From: Candidatus Poribacteria bacterium
GTDB taxonomy: Bacteria; Poribacteria; WGA-4E; WGA-3G
Assembly (NCBI GenBank): GCA_022828145.1
Contig: JAJEJA010000118.1
Span: 1-64,000 of the forward strand
Reading direction: 5' to 3'
Length of the DNA stretch: 64,000 nucleotides
In this document: one piece after another, positions 1 through 7,803 of the stretch
Layout of the letters: every line of letters begins with the position of its first letter
Position numbering within the stretch: the stretch's first letter is position 1
Translations under genes and position numbers: made by a program
Notes under the pieces: model-generated
Databases searched by the model: none
What the model was told of the DNA's origin: nothing
Seen by the model: the letters and a program-made list of their open reading frames with translations, nothing else

Positions 1-180
1 GTACTTGTACTACGTCAGTGCTACGCATCGGCAGTGGTTGCACACTGTCGGTGCATTTTTGTAAGCACCCTCCGATGTAATCCACGCAAAGTCTACAAAT
101 ATCGTGAATTTCCAACATCTTTAAGTATTATAGCAAATAAACAATATTTTGTCAAGAAATATTTTCAACTGGGTGTGTAA
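1..180. repeat. 180-bp interspersed repeat, copy 1
   Basis: Nearly identical to 4141-4320 over its whole length, with only a few substitutions and single-base indels. It may extend past the window edge. Read on the minus strand it starts with a consensus promoter (127-155), followed by about 120 nt of conserved leader. The leader can fold: GCAGTG near 31 and CACTGTC near 43 face each other as a stem-loop. The promoter-distal end carries a GGGTGTGTAA motif that resembles insertion-sequence termini. No open frame of convincing length fits it. Confidence 0.85.
127..155 (-). promoter_or_regulatory. Consensus sigma70-type promoter inside repeat copy 1
   Basis: On the minus strand the -35 box TTGACA (150-155) is followed by a 17-nt spacer and TATAAT (127-132), a perfect match to the housekeeping consensus. 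Transcription would start near 120 and leave the window to the left. The same arrangement is kept in copy 2, so the promoter is part of the repeat. Confidence 0.75.
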
Positions 181-206
181 AACTTTTGTCCCTAAAGATA
201 GAAAAC

Positions 207-367
207 GGGTGTGTAAAGCTTTTGTCACTTTATTTGTCAGAATCGCTGATTACGCGGAGGACACGCCCTAGTTAACATAGCTGGCATAGTTCGGCGCGGA
301 GGGGTTTCTGGATCATTATATGACTTTGATCAGCTACAAAGAGGCACAATCTAACAGAATGTGCTAC
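207..367. repeat. GGGTGTGTAA-type interspersed repeat, copy A
   Basis: This segment shares its order of motifs with 21046-21193: GTGTGTAA, CACTTTATTTGTCAG, ATTACGCGG, GTTAACATAGCTGGCA, TTCTGGATCATTATATGACTT and a closing GCACAATCT..GAATGTGCTAC palindrome. The copies differ by several substitutions and indels, so they are old. The sequence right after it (to about 390) also recurs at 20961-20990. It looks like a non-coding remnant of a mobile element. I see nothing in 391-596. Confidence 0.7.
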
Positions 368-596
368 AAGGTGGCAACTTAGGTTATTATAGCGAAGTGA
401 AACCTGGAAGCGAATTAGATTCAAATGTTTAGTATATCATTAGATTGCTGTGAAATCAAAGAGAATCAAGAAGCGTGTGAGAGTTTTGTAGAATCAATAA
501 ATGGGATGATAAGAGAATTTTACGCTGAACCCGTTATGTCGTTTGAAATACAAAGCAAAATCAATTATAATTAATTAATGAAGGAAAATCTAAAAT

Positions 597-718
597 AACG
601 TGAGTTTGATAATAGGTATATGAACTTCATATCTCTAAAAATATTACTCTCATAGGCCCGGTAGGTGCGGTTTCCTAACCGCACCGAATATAAAAATATG
701 ATTTATCAAACTCACGTT
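597..718. repeat. MITE-like inverted-repeat element
   Basis: An element of about 120 bp with terminal inverted repeats AACGTGAGTTTGATA (about 598-612) and TATCAAACTCACGTT (about 704-718). Its centre holds a second hairpin, GGTGCGGTT..AACCGCACC (about 665-685). The same inner hairpin occurs near 20854-20876 and 31371-31390, so it belongs to a dispersed family. It ends 28 bp before the next gene and could affect that gene's expression. Confidence 0.65.
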
Positions 719-746
719 AAAATATAAAAACGGAAGGAAATAAAAA

Positions 747-1415
747 ATGCAGCAAACAAAAAAACAGATAAACCTCAAATCACTTGAAGCAACAACGCTA
801 CTCCAGAACTTCGCATATCCGATAGTTTTGGTGACTTTCAAAGGGGAAAAAGAGATAACAGAACTCAGATACGCAGCCTATGATATACACACGTCCGAAG
901 AAATAATCCCAAAAAATAAAATTCTCCTCGCTTATATGAAAATAGACCAAAAAGCAATCACCGAACAGATCAAAATAGAGAACACAATCAAAAAGAAACG
1001 GCTACAAACAAGAATTCCGATCCAAGAACGTCCCACGTTATCCATTGAAGATACGCTCAAAGCAACCCACAACACACCGGTAACGGTAACAATGATGAAT
1101 GGACAGCGGATTGAAGGTAATCTCACACAGTATGATAAATATAACCTCGTTGTGAATATCAAAGATATGCCGGTGCTACTCTACAGACACGCAATATACC
1201 AGTTCCAAGATATTACACAGATTCCCACATACACCTACAGAGAAGGAAAAGATGTTGACGCATTCATTCAGAAAATACTCAAAGACTTTATATTAACAAA
1301 AGAATATCAACTCACGATAATATATAAAGGCATAAAAGAAACCGAAGCCGAACAGATCACAAAACAACTACAAACCCATATCCCAAACGCCGACATTGAA
1401 AGAAGATACTCCTGA
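747..1415 (+). CDS. Protein with an internal Hfq/Sm-like domain
   Basis: A 222-residue protein. Residues about 100-155 read like an Hfq Sm fold: a helix, then PVTVTMMNGQRIEGNL (Sm1-like, with the conserved NG), D-KYNLVV, and LLYRHAIYQF, which matches the Sm2 signature Y-K-H-A-I of Hfq. Hfq is a hexameric RNA chaperone for small RNAs, but it is usually only 70-110 residues with the Sm domain at the N-terminus. Here the domain is flanked by about 100 unrecognised N-terminal and 65 C-terminal residues. A GGAAGG ribosome binding site lies 10 nt before the ATG. RNA binding is inference. The stop TGA is followed by an in-frame open extension (next entry). Confidence 0.75.
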   Translation: MQQTKKQINLKSLEATTLLQNFAYPIVLVTFKGEKEITELRYAAYDIHTSEEIIPKNKILLAYMKIDQKAITEQIKIENTIKKKRLQTRIPIQERPTLSIEDTLKATHNTPVTVTMMNGQRIEGNLTQYDKYNLVVNIKDMPVLLYRHAIYQFQDITQIPTYTYREGKDVDAFIQKILKDFILTKEYQLTIIYKGIKETEAEQITKQLQTHIPNADIERRYS

Positions 1416-1598
1416 CAGGACAGATGCGTACCCCCGCTTGCTGGGGGTAAAGGGGCAAACCCCAAATGCAATAACTACCTGTTCTTTACAGATCAACAAT
1501 GTCAAGAATGTCTCGAAGATGAAGGAATAGACGCTCTTGCATTCATACAGAAATACGTCAGAAAAGAAATGAAAGAAATACTAAAAGAAAAAAGGTAG
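1416..1598 (+). other. In-frame open extension after the Hfq-like gene's stop codon
   Basis: After the TGA at 1413-1415 the same frame stays open for 60 codons to TAG at 1596-1598. It could encode a short cysteine-containing segment (C..C..C pattern in CNNYLFFTDQQCQEC) and a charged helix. A hairpin with 7-bp arms TACCCCC/GGGGGTA (1429-1435, 1443-1449) and a second one, GGGG-CAAA-CCCC (1452-1463), lie just after the stop. Three explanations fit: readthrough, a palindromic repeat inserted into a once longer gene, or an independent small ORF with a non-ATG start. I cannot tell them apart. Confidence 0.4.
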
Positions 1599-1600
1599 GA

Positions 1601-1636
1601 AAGAAAAAGGCAGATAACCAAATAGGATACCTGCCT
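1601..1636 (-). terminator. Probable rho-independent terminator of the secreted-protein gene
   Basis: On the minus strand, AGGCAGGTATCC pairs with GGTTATCTGCCT (arms 1625-1636 and 1608-1619, two imperfect pairs), followed by TTTTTCTT. It lies 50 bp after the stop of the 1686-2924 gene. The AGGCAGGTATCC arm recurs exactly in the terminator at 31127. Confidence 0.6.
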
Positions 1637-1685
1637 CTCTTCTAAAATCGGTTAAGAAAACAACTAATAAACAGTAAACGTGCAA

Positions 1686-2924
1686 TCATGGGTAATCTAC
1701 ATAAATCGTTCTCTTATAGGTTTTGGAACCTTTCCCCTTGCCAAAATTAACTATCGCATGAACATAATAAATACCAGATGTAGAATCAGAATCAAACGTA
1801 TAACTCAAACTTGAGGAGTAACCACCATTCACCTCATCATATTTTGCAAGTTCGTACGTATCATCAGGCATAAAAACATACCAGGAAACAGATTTTATCG
1901 GTTTACCTTCAACAACTTCGGCCTCATACGTGCCATAAGCACTGAAAGTCGTTTTGTTCTCAGAATAACCCACTTTCTTTACAGTGATATATTGTTCAAC
2001 ATTGGCTGATTTGGTCGTTCCATCAACATCGTAATTTACAGTAACAGTGACCTTACCATACCATTCATTTGCTTCTGAGAAATCTAAATCAGAAAAATCA
2101 GAATATATCCAAATCGTATTCGCAGCAATTAGATTCGATTCTACTATTGAAGTTTGACCATCCAACTTCACAGAAGCTGACGTAAGGTTTTCCATATAAA
2201 CAACAACTTTAAGTCTCTCATCAGATGTGAAAGTTGTCTTGTTAAACAATACCGTCAATGGATCATATGTGTACAACTTGAGATTGTGTTCCCTTTCTTC
2301 CCCTTCTTCCTGTGATGCTGCATATCGGCTGAAGCTCCTATTTGCTTGATCTATCCATTTTCCCGAACTGCCATAAGTCCCTCTAACCGAAATAGGCCAC
2401 GAAAGACTAACAGTCTGATTAACAGTTTTCTCCCACGCCTTAGGCGTTAATGTTATTTTACCTTCCGCATTCCAATCATAACTGTTCTTAAGCTCATGCT
2501 CCGGCACATCCTTGAGTTTACGCGAAAAGACTGCACCTACTGCAGTTGGTGCAGATCCCTTATCCCACTTACCTTTGCCTTTCTCAATCCACGCCCTGCC
2601 TACATCTTTCGTTGGATCTTGATACATTGGGAAGTTTTTTCCGAGGATAGTAACGTTTTCCAATGTCCCTTGACCAATACCGAGTCCGTATACCCACGCA
2701 GCTACGACAACACTCACATCTGGATCGTCATCCATCCATTGCTTCTTACCAGTTCTAATATTTTCTTTCATCCTAAAGGTATCATCATTACCAAATATTA
2801 TAGGAATCTTTTCTGTAGGATAAAAATTAATTACATCTGTATTCGCTTCGGAAAATGTGCCGAAAGACAACAATAAGACACTTATAAAAAAGATCGTGAA
2901 AAAAGACTTCATTGTTAAAAACAT
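1686..2924 (-). CDS. Secreted protein with C-terminal beta-sandwich, function unknown
   Basis: 412 residues with a clear Sec signal peptide (hydrophobic FFTIFFISVLLLSFGTFSEA). The start is supported by AAGGAG 7 nt before the ATG; a second ATG four codons on is possible. The first half, rich in Trp and Gly, is unrecognised. The last 200 residues are rich in alternating beta strands and look like two Ig/Fn3-type sandwiches, with SVSWYVF and a SGIYYVHAIV strand near the end. It lies 65 bp behind the 2990-3847 gene in the same direction, so the two are probably co-transcribed. The pair resembles in layout the genes at 29984-31103. Probably an envelope or extracellular protein; no enzyme motif is seen. 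Confidence 0.75.
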   Translation of the reverse strand: MFLTMKSFFTIFFISVLLLSFGTFSEANTDVINFYPTEKIPIIFGNDDTFRMKENIRTGKKQWMDDDPDVSVVVAAWVYGLGIGQGTLENVTILGKNFPMYQDPTKDVGRAWIEKGKGKWDKGSAPTAVGAVFSRKLKDVPEHELKNSYDWNAEGKITLTPKAWEKTVNQTVSLSWPISVRGTYGSSGKWIDQANRSFSRYAASQEEGEEREHNLKLYTYDPLTVLFNKTTFTSDERLKVVVYMENLTSASVKLDGQTSIVESNLIAANTIWIYSDFSDLDFSEANEWYGKVTVTVNYDVDGTTKSANVEQYITVKKVGYSENKTTFSAYGTYEAEVVEGKPIKSVSWYVFMPDDTYELAKYDEVNGGYSSSLSYTFDSDSTSGIYYVHAIVNFGKGKGSKTYKRTIYVDYP

Positions 2925-2989
2925 TCTAATTCTCCTTAGGAGTTATCCTATTTTAAAGTTAGTTTAAAGTTAAAATAAAAGACTTTCTA

Positions 2990-3847
2990 TTATGGCGATG
3001 TTAAGAGGTATTCAATTCCCATCTGTCTGCGAAGTTGAACGTTTATGTTATCCCGCGTTCTTTTACCATGAGCAAGCACACCCTCAAAGGATGATCCCGA
3101 TCCACCATAAGTAACATAACTTGAGGGTAAGGGGCCTCTGTATGTGCTTACCATCTCATCCATGATGGCGTTTAACTCTCTGATTTCGGGAGAGTTCGGT
3201 GCATTAATTTCTAAATAATCACACCGATCATTGAGTTTATGATACTCTTCCCATACATCCGGAGGCGGTCTGAATCCCATTTCAAAAACAACAGCGATCA
3301 TAGGTTCACCTTTTTTATGGATAATAGGGTATCCGTTTTCATCAAGAATGAGTTTCAGTATCCCAGAGGAATCCGACTTTAGATAGCGATACCCTTCGGG
3401 CGCAGAGATTTCTCCGCGTTCTAACTTCGCAATTGTATCTGCAAGTTCTTCCGGTGAAAGCGATACCCAATCAATGTCTATACCCGGAACGTTTGTTGTC
3501 CGAAGCACAATCGGCTTATTTAGTATCGGATTTTCAAGGTCTACCAAACCGAAATTAGGGATGATCCCAGCCCCCGTATTACTCGGAACAGTAACCGGTT
3601 TTTCTTCCGCTTGCGGTTTCTCTATTTCAACCTGTTGTCTATCTCCTTCAGCAATCGGCGGCAGGTTCTTCTTTTCCTTATCAATCGCATCTTGAATATT
3701 ACGATCTACCTGTTCTTTCTCCGATGGTGTGAGAGGGTTATAGACTTCTTCAGGTTCGGTCTCTGTCGTCCGTGTTAGCAGAAATACAGAGACACCCATA
3801 ATTAGTATAATGAGGATAGCTAAGCCCCATATCATTCTATTTCTCAT
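2990..3847 (-). CDS. Membrane-anchored periplasmic protein, function unknown
   Basis: 285 residues with an N-terminal membrane anchor (MIWGLAILIILIMGVSVFLL), a Glu/Pro-rich linker (about 30-95) and an unrecognised C-terminal region. The start has AAGGAG 9 nt upstream. It is the first gene of a likely two-gene unit. The promoter in repeat copy 2 (4269-4297) points straight at it, about 400 bp upstream. No catalytic motif is visible. Its topology parallels that of the 29984-30676 protein, although the sequences are not obviously alike. Confidence 0.7.
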   Translation of the reverse strand: MRNRMIWGLAILIILIMGVSVFLLTRTTETEPEEVYNPLTPSEKEQVDRNIQDAIDKEKKNLPPIAEGDRQQVEIEKPQAEEKPVTVPSNTGAGIIPNFGLVDLENPILNKPIVLRTTNVPGIDIDWVSLSPEELADTIAKLERGEISAPEGYRYLKSDSSGILKLILDENGYPIIHKKGEPMIAVVFEMGFRPPPDVWEEYHKLNDRCDYLEINAPNSPEIRELNAIMDEMVSTYRGPLPSSYVTYGGSGSSFEGVLAHGKRTRDNINVQLRRQMGIEYLLTSP

Positions 3848-4140
3848 GAGATATTACTCCTTATCAATGATGATAATTATCCCTTTACTTCACTGTGTCC
3901 AGCGAATAGGATAGATCAATAGATAATAGCAAAGAAAATAATAAGTATTAGGAGAATTACTTTGTAGTCCAGTCTCACTTTTCACTTCACTATTATATCA
4001 TGAAGCAGGTTAATTGTTTAGACAGACTACAGAAATTGGCAGGTAAAAGAGAAAGTTTTGCAATCCCTGTAGAGGTTGCTGGTCTCTACTACCTATTGAC
4101 TTAATGCCAATATCGTTGTATGATAGAAACCAGCTCTGTC

Positions 4141-4320
4141 GTACTTGTACTACGTCAGTGCTACGCATCGGCAGTGGTTGCACACTGTCGGTGCATTTTT
4201 GTAAGCACCCTCCGATGTAATCCACGCAAAGTCTACAAAGCATCGTGAATTTCCAAACATCTCTAAGTATTATAGCAAATAAACAATATTTTGTCAAGAA
4301 ATATTTTCAACTGGGTGTGT
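4141..4320. repeat. 180-bp interspersed repeat, copy 2
   Basis: Near-identical direct copy of 1-180. The two copies bracket the first 4 kb of the window. The first half of the non-coding stretch 3848-4438 (to 4140) shows nothing else recognisable. The minus-strand promoter it carries faces the 2990-3847 gene. Confidence 0.85.
4269..4297 (-). promoter_or_regulatory. Consensus promoter in repeat copy 2
   Basis: Minus strand: TTGACA (4292-4297), 17 nt, TATAAT (4269-4274). Predicted start near 4262. It could transcribe the two envelope genes that end at 1686. Confidence 0.75.
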
Positions 4321-4344
4321 AAGTATTTTGTTACCTTTTTTCAT

Positions 4345-4414
4345 AAGAGACGGCACTCGGAGAGTGTCCACTACTATTCAAGAGACGGCACTCGGAGAGT
4401 GCCTACTACTATTA
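4345..4414. repeat. Tandem dimer of a 35-bp palindromic repeat
   Basis: Two adjacent 35-bp units (4345-4379, 4380-4414) with core GGCACTCGGAGAGTGCC followed by TACTACTATT. The core is a perfect 7-bp hairpin with a GGA loop in unit 2. Dimers of the same unit occur at 27013-27082 and, inverted, at 50222-50283. Confidence 0.8.
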
Positions 4415-4438
4415 AGAGCAACAATTACTTTACGTACT

Positions 4439-5572
4439 CTAATCTACTACTAACCGTTTTATCTGTCCGTTTGCACCACCAACAATTATATCACTGTTCG
4501 TGGGATGCACAATCATGGAATAAATCCAACCATCAATAGCAGGATGCACAGTATCGACCTCGACCGTATCTGGATTTATGATATAGACATGTCCATCGTT
4601 ACTGGCTGCAGCAACCCTGGACCCATCGTTTAACCATGCCACGTTGAGCAGTGGTGCTTTGACTCTGGCAAACTTCACCATGCGTCCGATGCTCGGTTGC
4701 CAGAAGCGTACAGTCTGATCGTCACTTGCTGAAGCAACCATCGGTGAACCGGAATTGTTAGGACGTAGCGCAAGATCATGCACGGACATTGTGTGGTTGT
4801 TGAGACTTCTCAGTAATTCGCCAGTTGTTACGTTCCAAACGCGGATGTTCTGGTCTATACCGGTACTTACCAATGTATTGTTGTCGTTTAGGAAACATAG
4901 AGAGGAAACACCTTTGGAATGCCCTTTAAAGACTTGTATCTGTTTCTCTTTGTGAATGTCCCATAGGATAATCTGTCTGTCTAAACCGCCTGATACAATT
5001 GTGGAGGAATCTCGCCAGGATATGGCAGTAACTGAATCACGATGTCCTTTAAGGGTTTTGAGAATGGGTAGCGATCTACCTTTTGACCAGGATCGTATTT
5101 CAACTGTACCTTCTACTGAAGGATTGCCTCCACCGACAGCCAACAGTTTCCCATCAGGAGAGAATGCAATATCGTGTATGTTGTGCGCTTTTGTCTTTAT
5201 AGTTCGTTGAAGATTGAGTGTCGGATATTCGTAGATATGCAATCCTGCTTGTGAAGATGCTATGACGGATTTCCCATCCTCTGTTAGCACAAGATCAGTT
5301 ATCGGTGCCGTTGGTGTAGAATAAAGAATGGCGGGTTGATGAGCATCTTCAGAGAGTACAGACAAAGTTAAGCAGAGGAGAGATAGGGTAATAAGAATCA
5401 GTGCTGAGTTAAGTGCCAATTGATGGGCTTGAAAGGGTCGGGAATCGGAGTTCCCTCCTACCATAAGCAGTCCATCGGTAGGAGCGATCTCCGAATCGCG
5501 ACCTACAAAAATATGTTGACAAAGTACTATCAGTCTTTGACGAATAGGACTAATGGTTGGTAACGAATTCAT
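4439..5572 (-). CDS. WD40-repeat beta-propeller protein
   Basis: 377 residues by the longest frame. From about residue 80 there are six to seven WD40 blades with recurring GH..SV..I.W, S...D..I..WD and HDLA..P units, making a scaffold-type propeller. A hydrophobic stretch at about 55-74 (ALILITLSLLCLTLSVLS) is probably a signal peptide. Residues about 22-50 are encoded by a palindromic repeat (5430-5513), so the true start may lie after it; a TTG at 5419 would begin right before the signal peptide but has no clear ribosome binding site. As drawn, the gene overlaps the end of the DUF1549/1553 gene by 23 bp and closes that cluster. A partner role for the cytochrome protein is inference. Confidence 0.82.
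   Translation of the reverse strand: MNSLPTISPIRQRLIVLCQHIFVGRDSEIAPTDGLLMVGGNSDSRPFQAHQLALNSALILITLSLLCLTLSVLSEDAHQPAILYSTPTAPITDLVLTEDGKSVIASSQAGLHIYEYPTLNLQRTIKTKAHNIHDIAFSPDGKLLAVGGGNPSVEGTVEIRSWSKGRSLPILKTLKGHRDSVTAISWRDSSTIVSGGLDRQIILWDIHKEKQIQVFKGHSKGVSSLCFLNDNNTLVSTGIDQNIRVWNVTTGELLRSLNNHTMSVHDLALRPNNSGSPMVASASDDQTVRFWQPSIGRMVKFARVKAPLLNVAWLNDGSRVAAASNDGHVYIINPDTVEVDTVHPAIDGWIYSMIVHPTNSDIIVGGANGQIKRLVVD
5430..5513. repeat. Palindromic repeat embedded in the WD40 gene's 5' end
   Basis: Two linked palindromes. The clearer one (5477-5506) pairs GTAGGAGCGAT with ATCGCGACCTAC around CTCCGA. A degenerate relative lies at 42094-42119. It is open in the WD40 frame and would encode about 28 residues. 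Confidence 0.6.
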
Positions 5573-7781
5573 TGCAGGTTAACAGGCTCCATACCATATC
5601 CTCAAGAGTGGCGCGTTGGGTATTTGCAGATACATTCACATCTATGTGTTGTTTCCAGAACGTTTGCTCTTTATGCGTGGGATGTCTGCTTAATGCTGCG
5701 AGATAGAATTCTCTTACGATATCCATCGGTAATGTGCTACTTGTTATCAATTTGTCTAAGCGACTACCGGGGACACCGATTCGTGCGTTGAGGAGGTCTC
5801 CGTTAAAGAGGTGAAGTTTCCGCTGCAGCCCATCTGCTGCACCTACAGATGTTTCGCAGAATGTTTCCCGTGAACATCTTCCAAGTATATCGAGCGCATC
5901 GGAACGCGTATTTGGGTCAATTAAAGCCACAGCACGTGTGCCTTCAGGTTCAGCACCATAAGTGTCTGGTACACCCAGCACATCCGAGATAGCATCCGCT
6001 AACACCTCTGGTGCAAGTGGTTTTTTTAGGGCATGTGAATAGAAGCGGTCATCGGTCCTGTTCTGTGGTGTGGCATTTGCGCTACGGGCATAAGCGTTGC
6101 TTAGTGCTATCTGTCGGAGTGTGTGACGTAGGTCGTAACCGTTTGTAATAAAGTCATCTGCCAATGCTGTTAATAGATCGGGATGCGTTGCTGGATTGGT
6201 TGACCGAAAATCGTCAACAGGTTCTACTAATCCCCGTCCCATCATGGCTTTCCACAGTCTATTGACGATTGCTTTGGCAAAATATGGATTCGCTGGATCT
6301 GTTAACCAGTCAGCTAATTCTTTGCGACCATCAACCGCATCAACTGATAAGAAACGTTCCCCCGGAATACGCAATTGTGCCTTCTCGCGTGTAACAGGAT
6401 GGATTACCGTGCCGGTAGGTTTCAACCTGACAATCTGTTCATTCTCTATTTTTGCAAATATCGCTGCCAATCCGTGATAATCATCTTGTGTCCATTTGTC
6501 AAGTGGATGATTGTGGCAATTTGCGCATCGTAACCGTGCTCCCATGAACAGTTCACTCATCAATTCAGCTTGTTCACGTGGACCATCAACGGTGCGATAG
6601 AAGTTCGCTGCACCGACTTGATGCGAATCACCTGTGGCAAGAATAACTGAGCGTGCAATTTTGTCATAACCAACACCATCCCGAATCTGTTTAGAAAGCC
6701 ATTGGTGATAGGTATATACGCCTTGTGTGTTTCTATCCCGTGAACGCACGCGAAACAACTTGGCTAACTGCATTGTCCAATACACATTGAATTCTTCTGA
6801 GGCAAGGAGTGTATCAACCCATGTTTCACGTTTTTTCGTGTCTGTTTTGGCAAGGAATGCATTCACATGTTCTGGTGTCGGTAGTCTACCTGTTAGGTCA
6901 AGCGTTACTCTACGGAGGAAGGTGGCATCATCAGCATTTGCGGAGACTGGTAATCGGAGCGTAGCAAGAAGTTTGCGTATCTCAGTGTCTATATTATTGA
7001 CAATATTACTGGCAATTATCTCATCAGTTTTCTCTACTGTGTTGTTTGTATTGCTGTTTATGTCTATCTTATCGTTCAATGGCGCGATGAATTCAATCGG
7101 TATAACTTCTGTGAGGTACCGTGCTATGATGATATGTCTACCGCGACGATTCAGTTTTGCTATGGCTGTTGCTGGATTGATTTTGATGGCGGATGTGTCT
7201 TCTGGTGTAAAGACTGTCCATCGGGTAACATCCTTTGTTGTTCCATCTGAGAAATGTGCTGATGCCTTGAGTTGAATAGTCTGCTTGAGATCTGAGACGA
7301 TCTGTTTTTTCGGTGTGATGTGAACGTTTTTTAGATGGCGTTTTGTCTCATAGCGCGCCCCTTGCCGAATCCAATCGTGGAGCAATTGAACTGGAACGTC
7401 ATTTTTTTTGAGTACTCGACCACCCCCGTGCCGGGTCTGTGCTGTTGGTTTTAGAATGACGAGGCTCTTCTCCGGGTGCATCAGGTTGATACGTCGTCCA
7501 GCAATTTGACGCACAATTGCTACGTAGTCTGCTTGCGGATTACCACCAAACAGTGACAATTTGAACTCCCCTCTACCAGCAGCTGAACCGTGGCATGCGC
7601 CCGCATTGCAACCGAACTTGGTAAAGATGGGTATCAGGTCATTTTCGAAGTTAATACGTTCATTAGAGTCTAGGGGGTTTTTATTATCTACTGCATAAGA
7701 CGAGTTTATGTAGATTGGATAACACAAGATAAGGAGAAATGATAGGATGTTGGTTATGTGTTTTTGATGATTATTCTTCAT
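5550..7781 (-). CDS. DUF1549/DUF1553 cytochrome c-like secreted protein
   Basis: 743 residues with a signal peptide (about 8-30). A cytochrome c-like region follows (about 42-140) with heme-type C-x4-C-H in GCNAGACHG (C58, C63, H64), typical of the PSCyt1 domain of Planctomycetes. Next come a bacterial Ig-like segment (about 150-220), a DUF1549 domain (about 265-480) holding a second heme motif CANCHNHP, and a C-terminal DUF1553 domain (about 490-740). Such proteins are usually paired with DUF1501 proteins, as here (8895-10271). The family's biochemical role is unproven; periplasmic electron transfer or polysaccharide-related oxidation has been suggested. It lies 22 bp after the PD40 gene in the same operon. 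Confidence 0.9.
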   Translation of the reverse strand: MKNNHQKHITNILSFLLILCYPIYINSSYAVDNKNPLDSNERINFENDLIPIFTKFGCNAGACHGSAAGRGEFKLSLFGGNPQADYVAIVRQIAGRRINLMHPEKSLVILKPTAQTRHGGGRVLKKNDVPVQLLHDWIRQGARYETKRHLKNVHITPKKQIVSDLKQTIQLKASAHFSDGTTKDVTRWTVFTPEDTSAIKINPATAIAKLNRRGRHIIIARYLTEVIPIEFIAPLNDKIDINSNTNNTVEKTDEIIASNIVNNIDTEIRKLLATLRLPVSANADDATFLRRVTLDLTGRLPTPEHVNAFLAKTDTKKRETWVDTLLASEEFNVYWTMQLAKLFRVRSRDRNTQGVYTYHQWLSKQIRDGVGYDKIARSVILATGDSHQVGAANFYRTVDGPREQAELMSELFMGARLRCANCHNHPLDKWTQDDYHGLAAIFAKIENEQIVRLKPTGTVIHPVTREKAQLRIPGERFLSVDAVDGRKELADWLTDPANPYFAKAIVNRLWKAMMGRGLVEPVDDFRSTNPATHPDLLTALADDFITNGYDLRHTLRQIALSNAYARSANATPQNRTDDRFYSHALKKPLAPEVLADAISDVLGVPDTYGAEPEGTRAVALIDPNTRSDALDILGRCSRETFCETSVGAADGLQRKLHLFNGDLLNARIGVPGSRLDKLITSSTLPMDIVREFYLAALSRHPTHKEQTFWKQHIDVNVSANTQRATLEDMVWSLLTCNEFVTNH

Positions 7782-7803
7782 TTAAGTGCCTTTAGTGTTA
7801 TTT

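Noticed and set aside
1413-1449. SECIS element and selenocysteine at the TGA of the Hfq-like gene
   Set aside because: The hairpin is short, the loop lacks a convincing SECIS pattern, and no selenoprotein gene or selA/selB is in the window. Kept only as one possible readthrough explanation.
4010-4297. 95-codon minus-strand ORF across repeat copy 2
   Set aside because: It overlaps the promoter of the repeat and is not preserved as a frame in copy 1; codon content is not protein-like.
6727-7275. 182-codon plus-strand ORF opposite the DUF1549/1553 gene
   Set aside because: It is an antisense shadow with no ribosome binding site and no recognisable domain.
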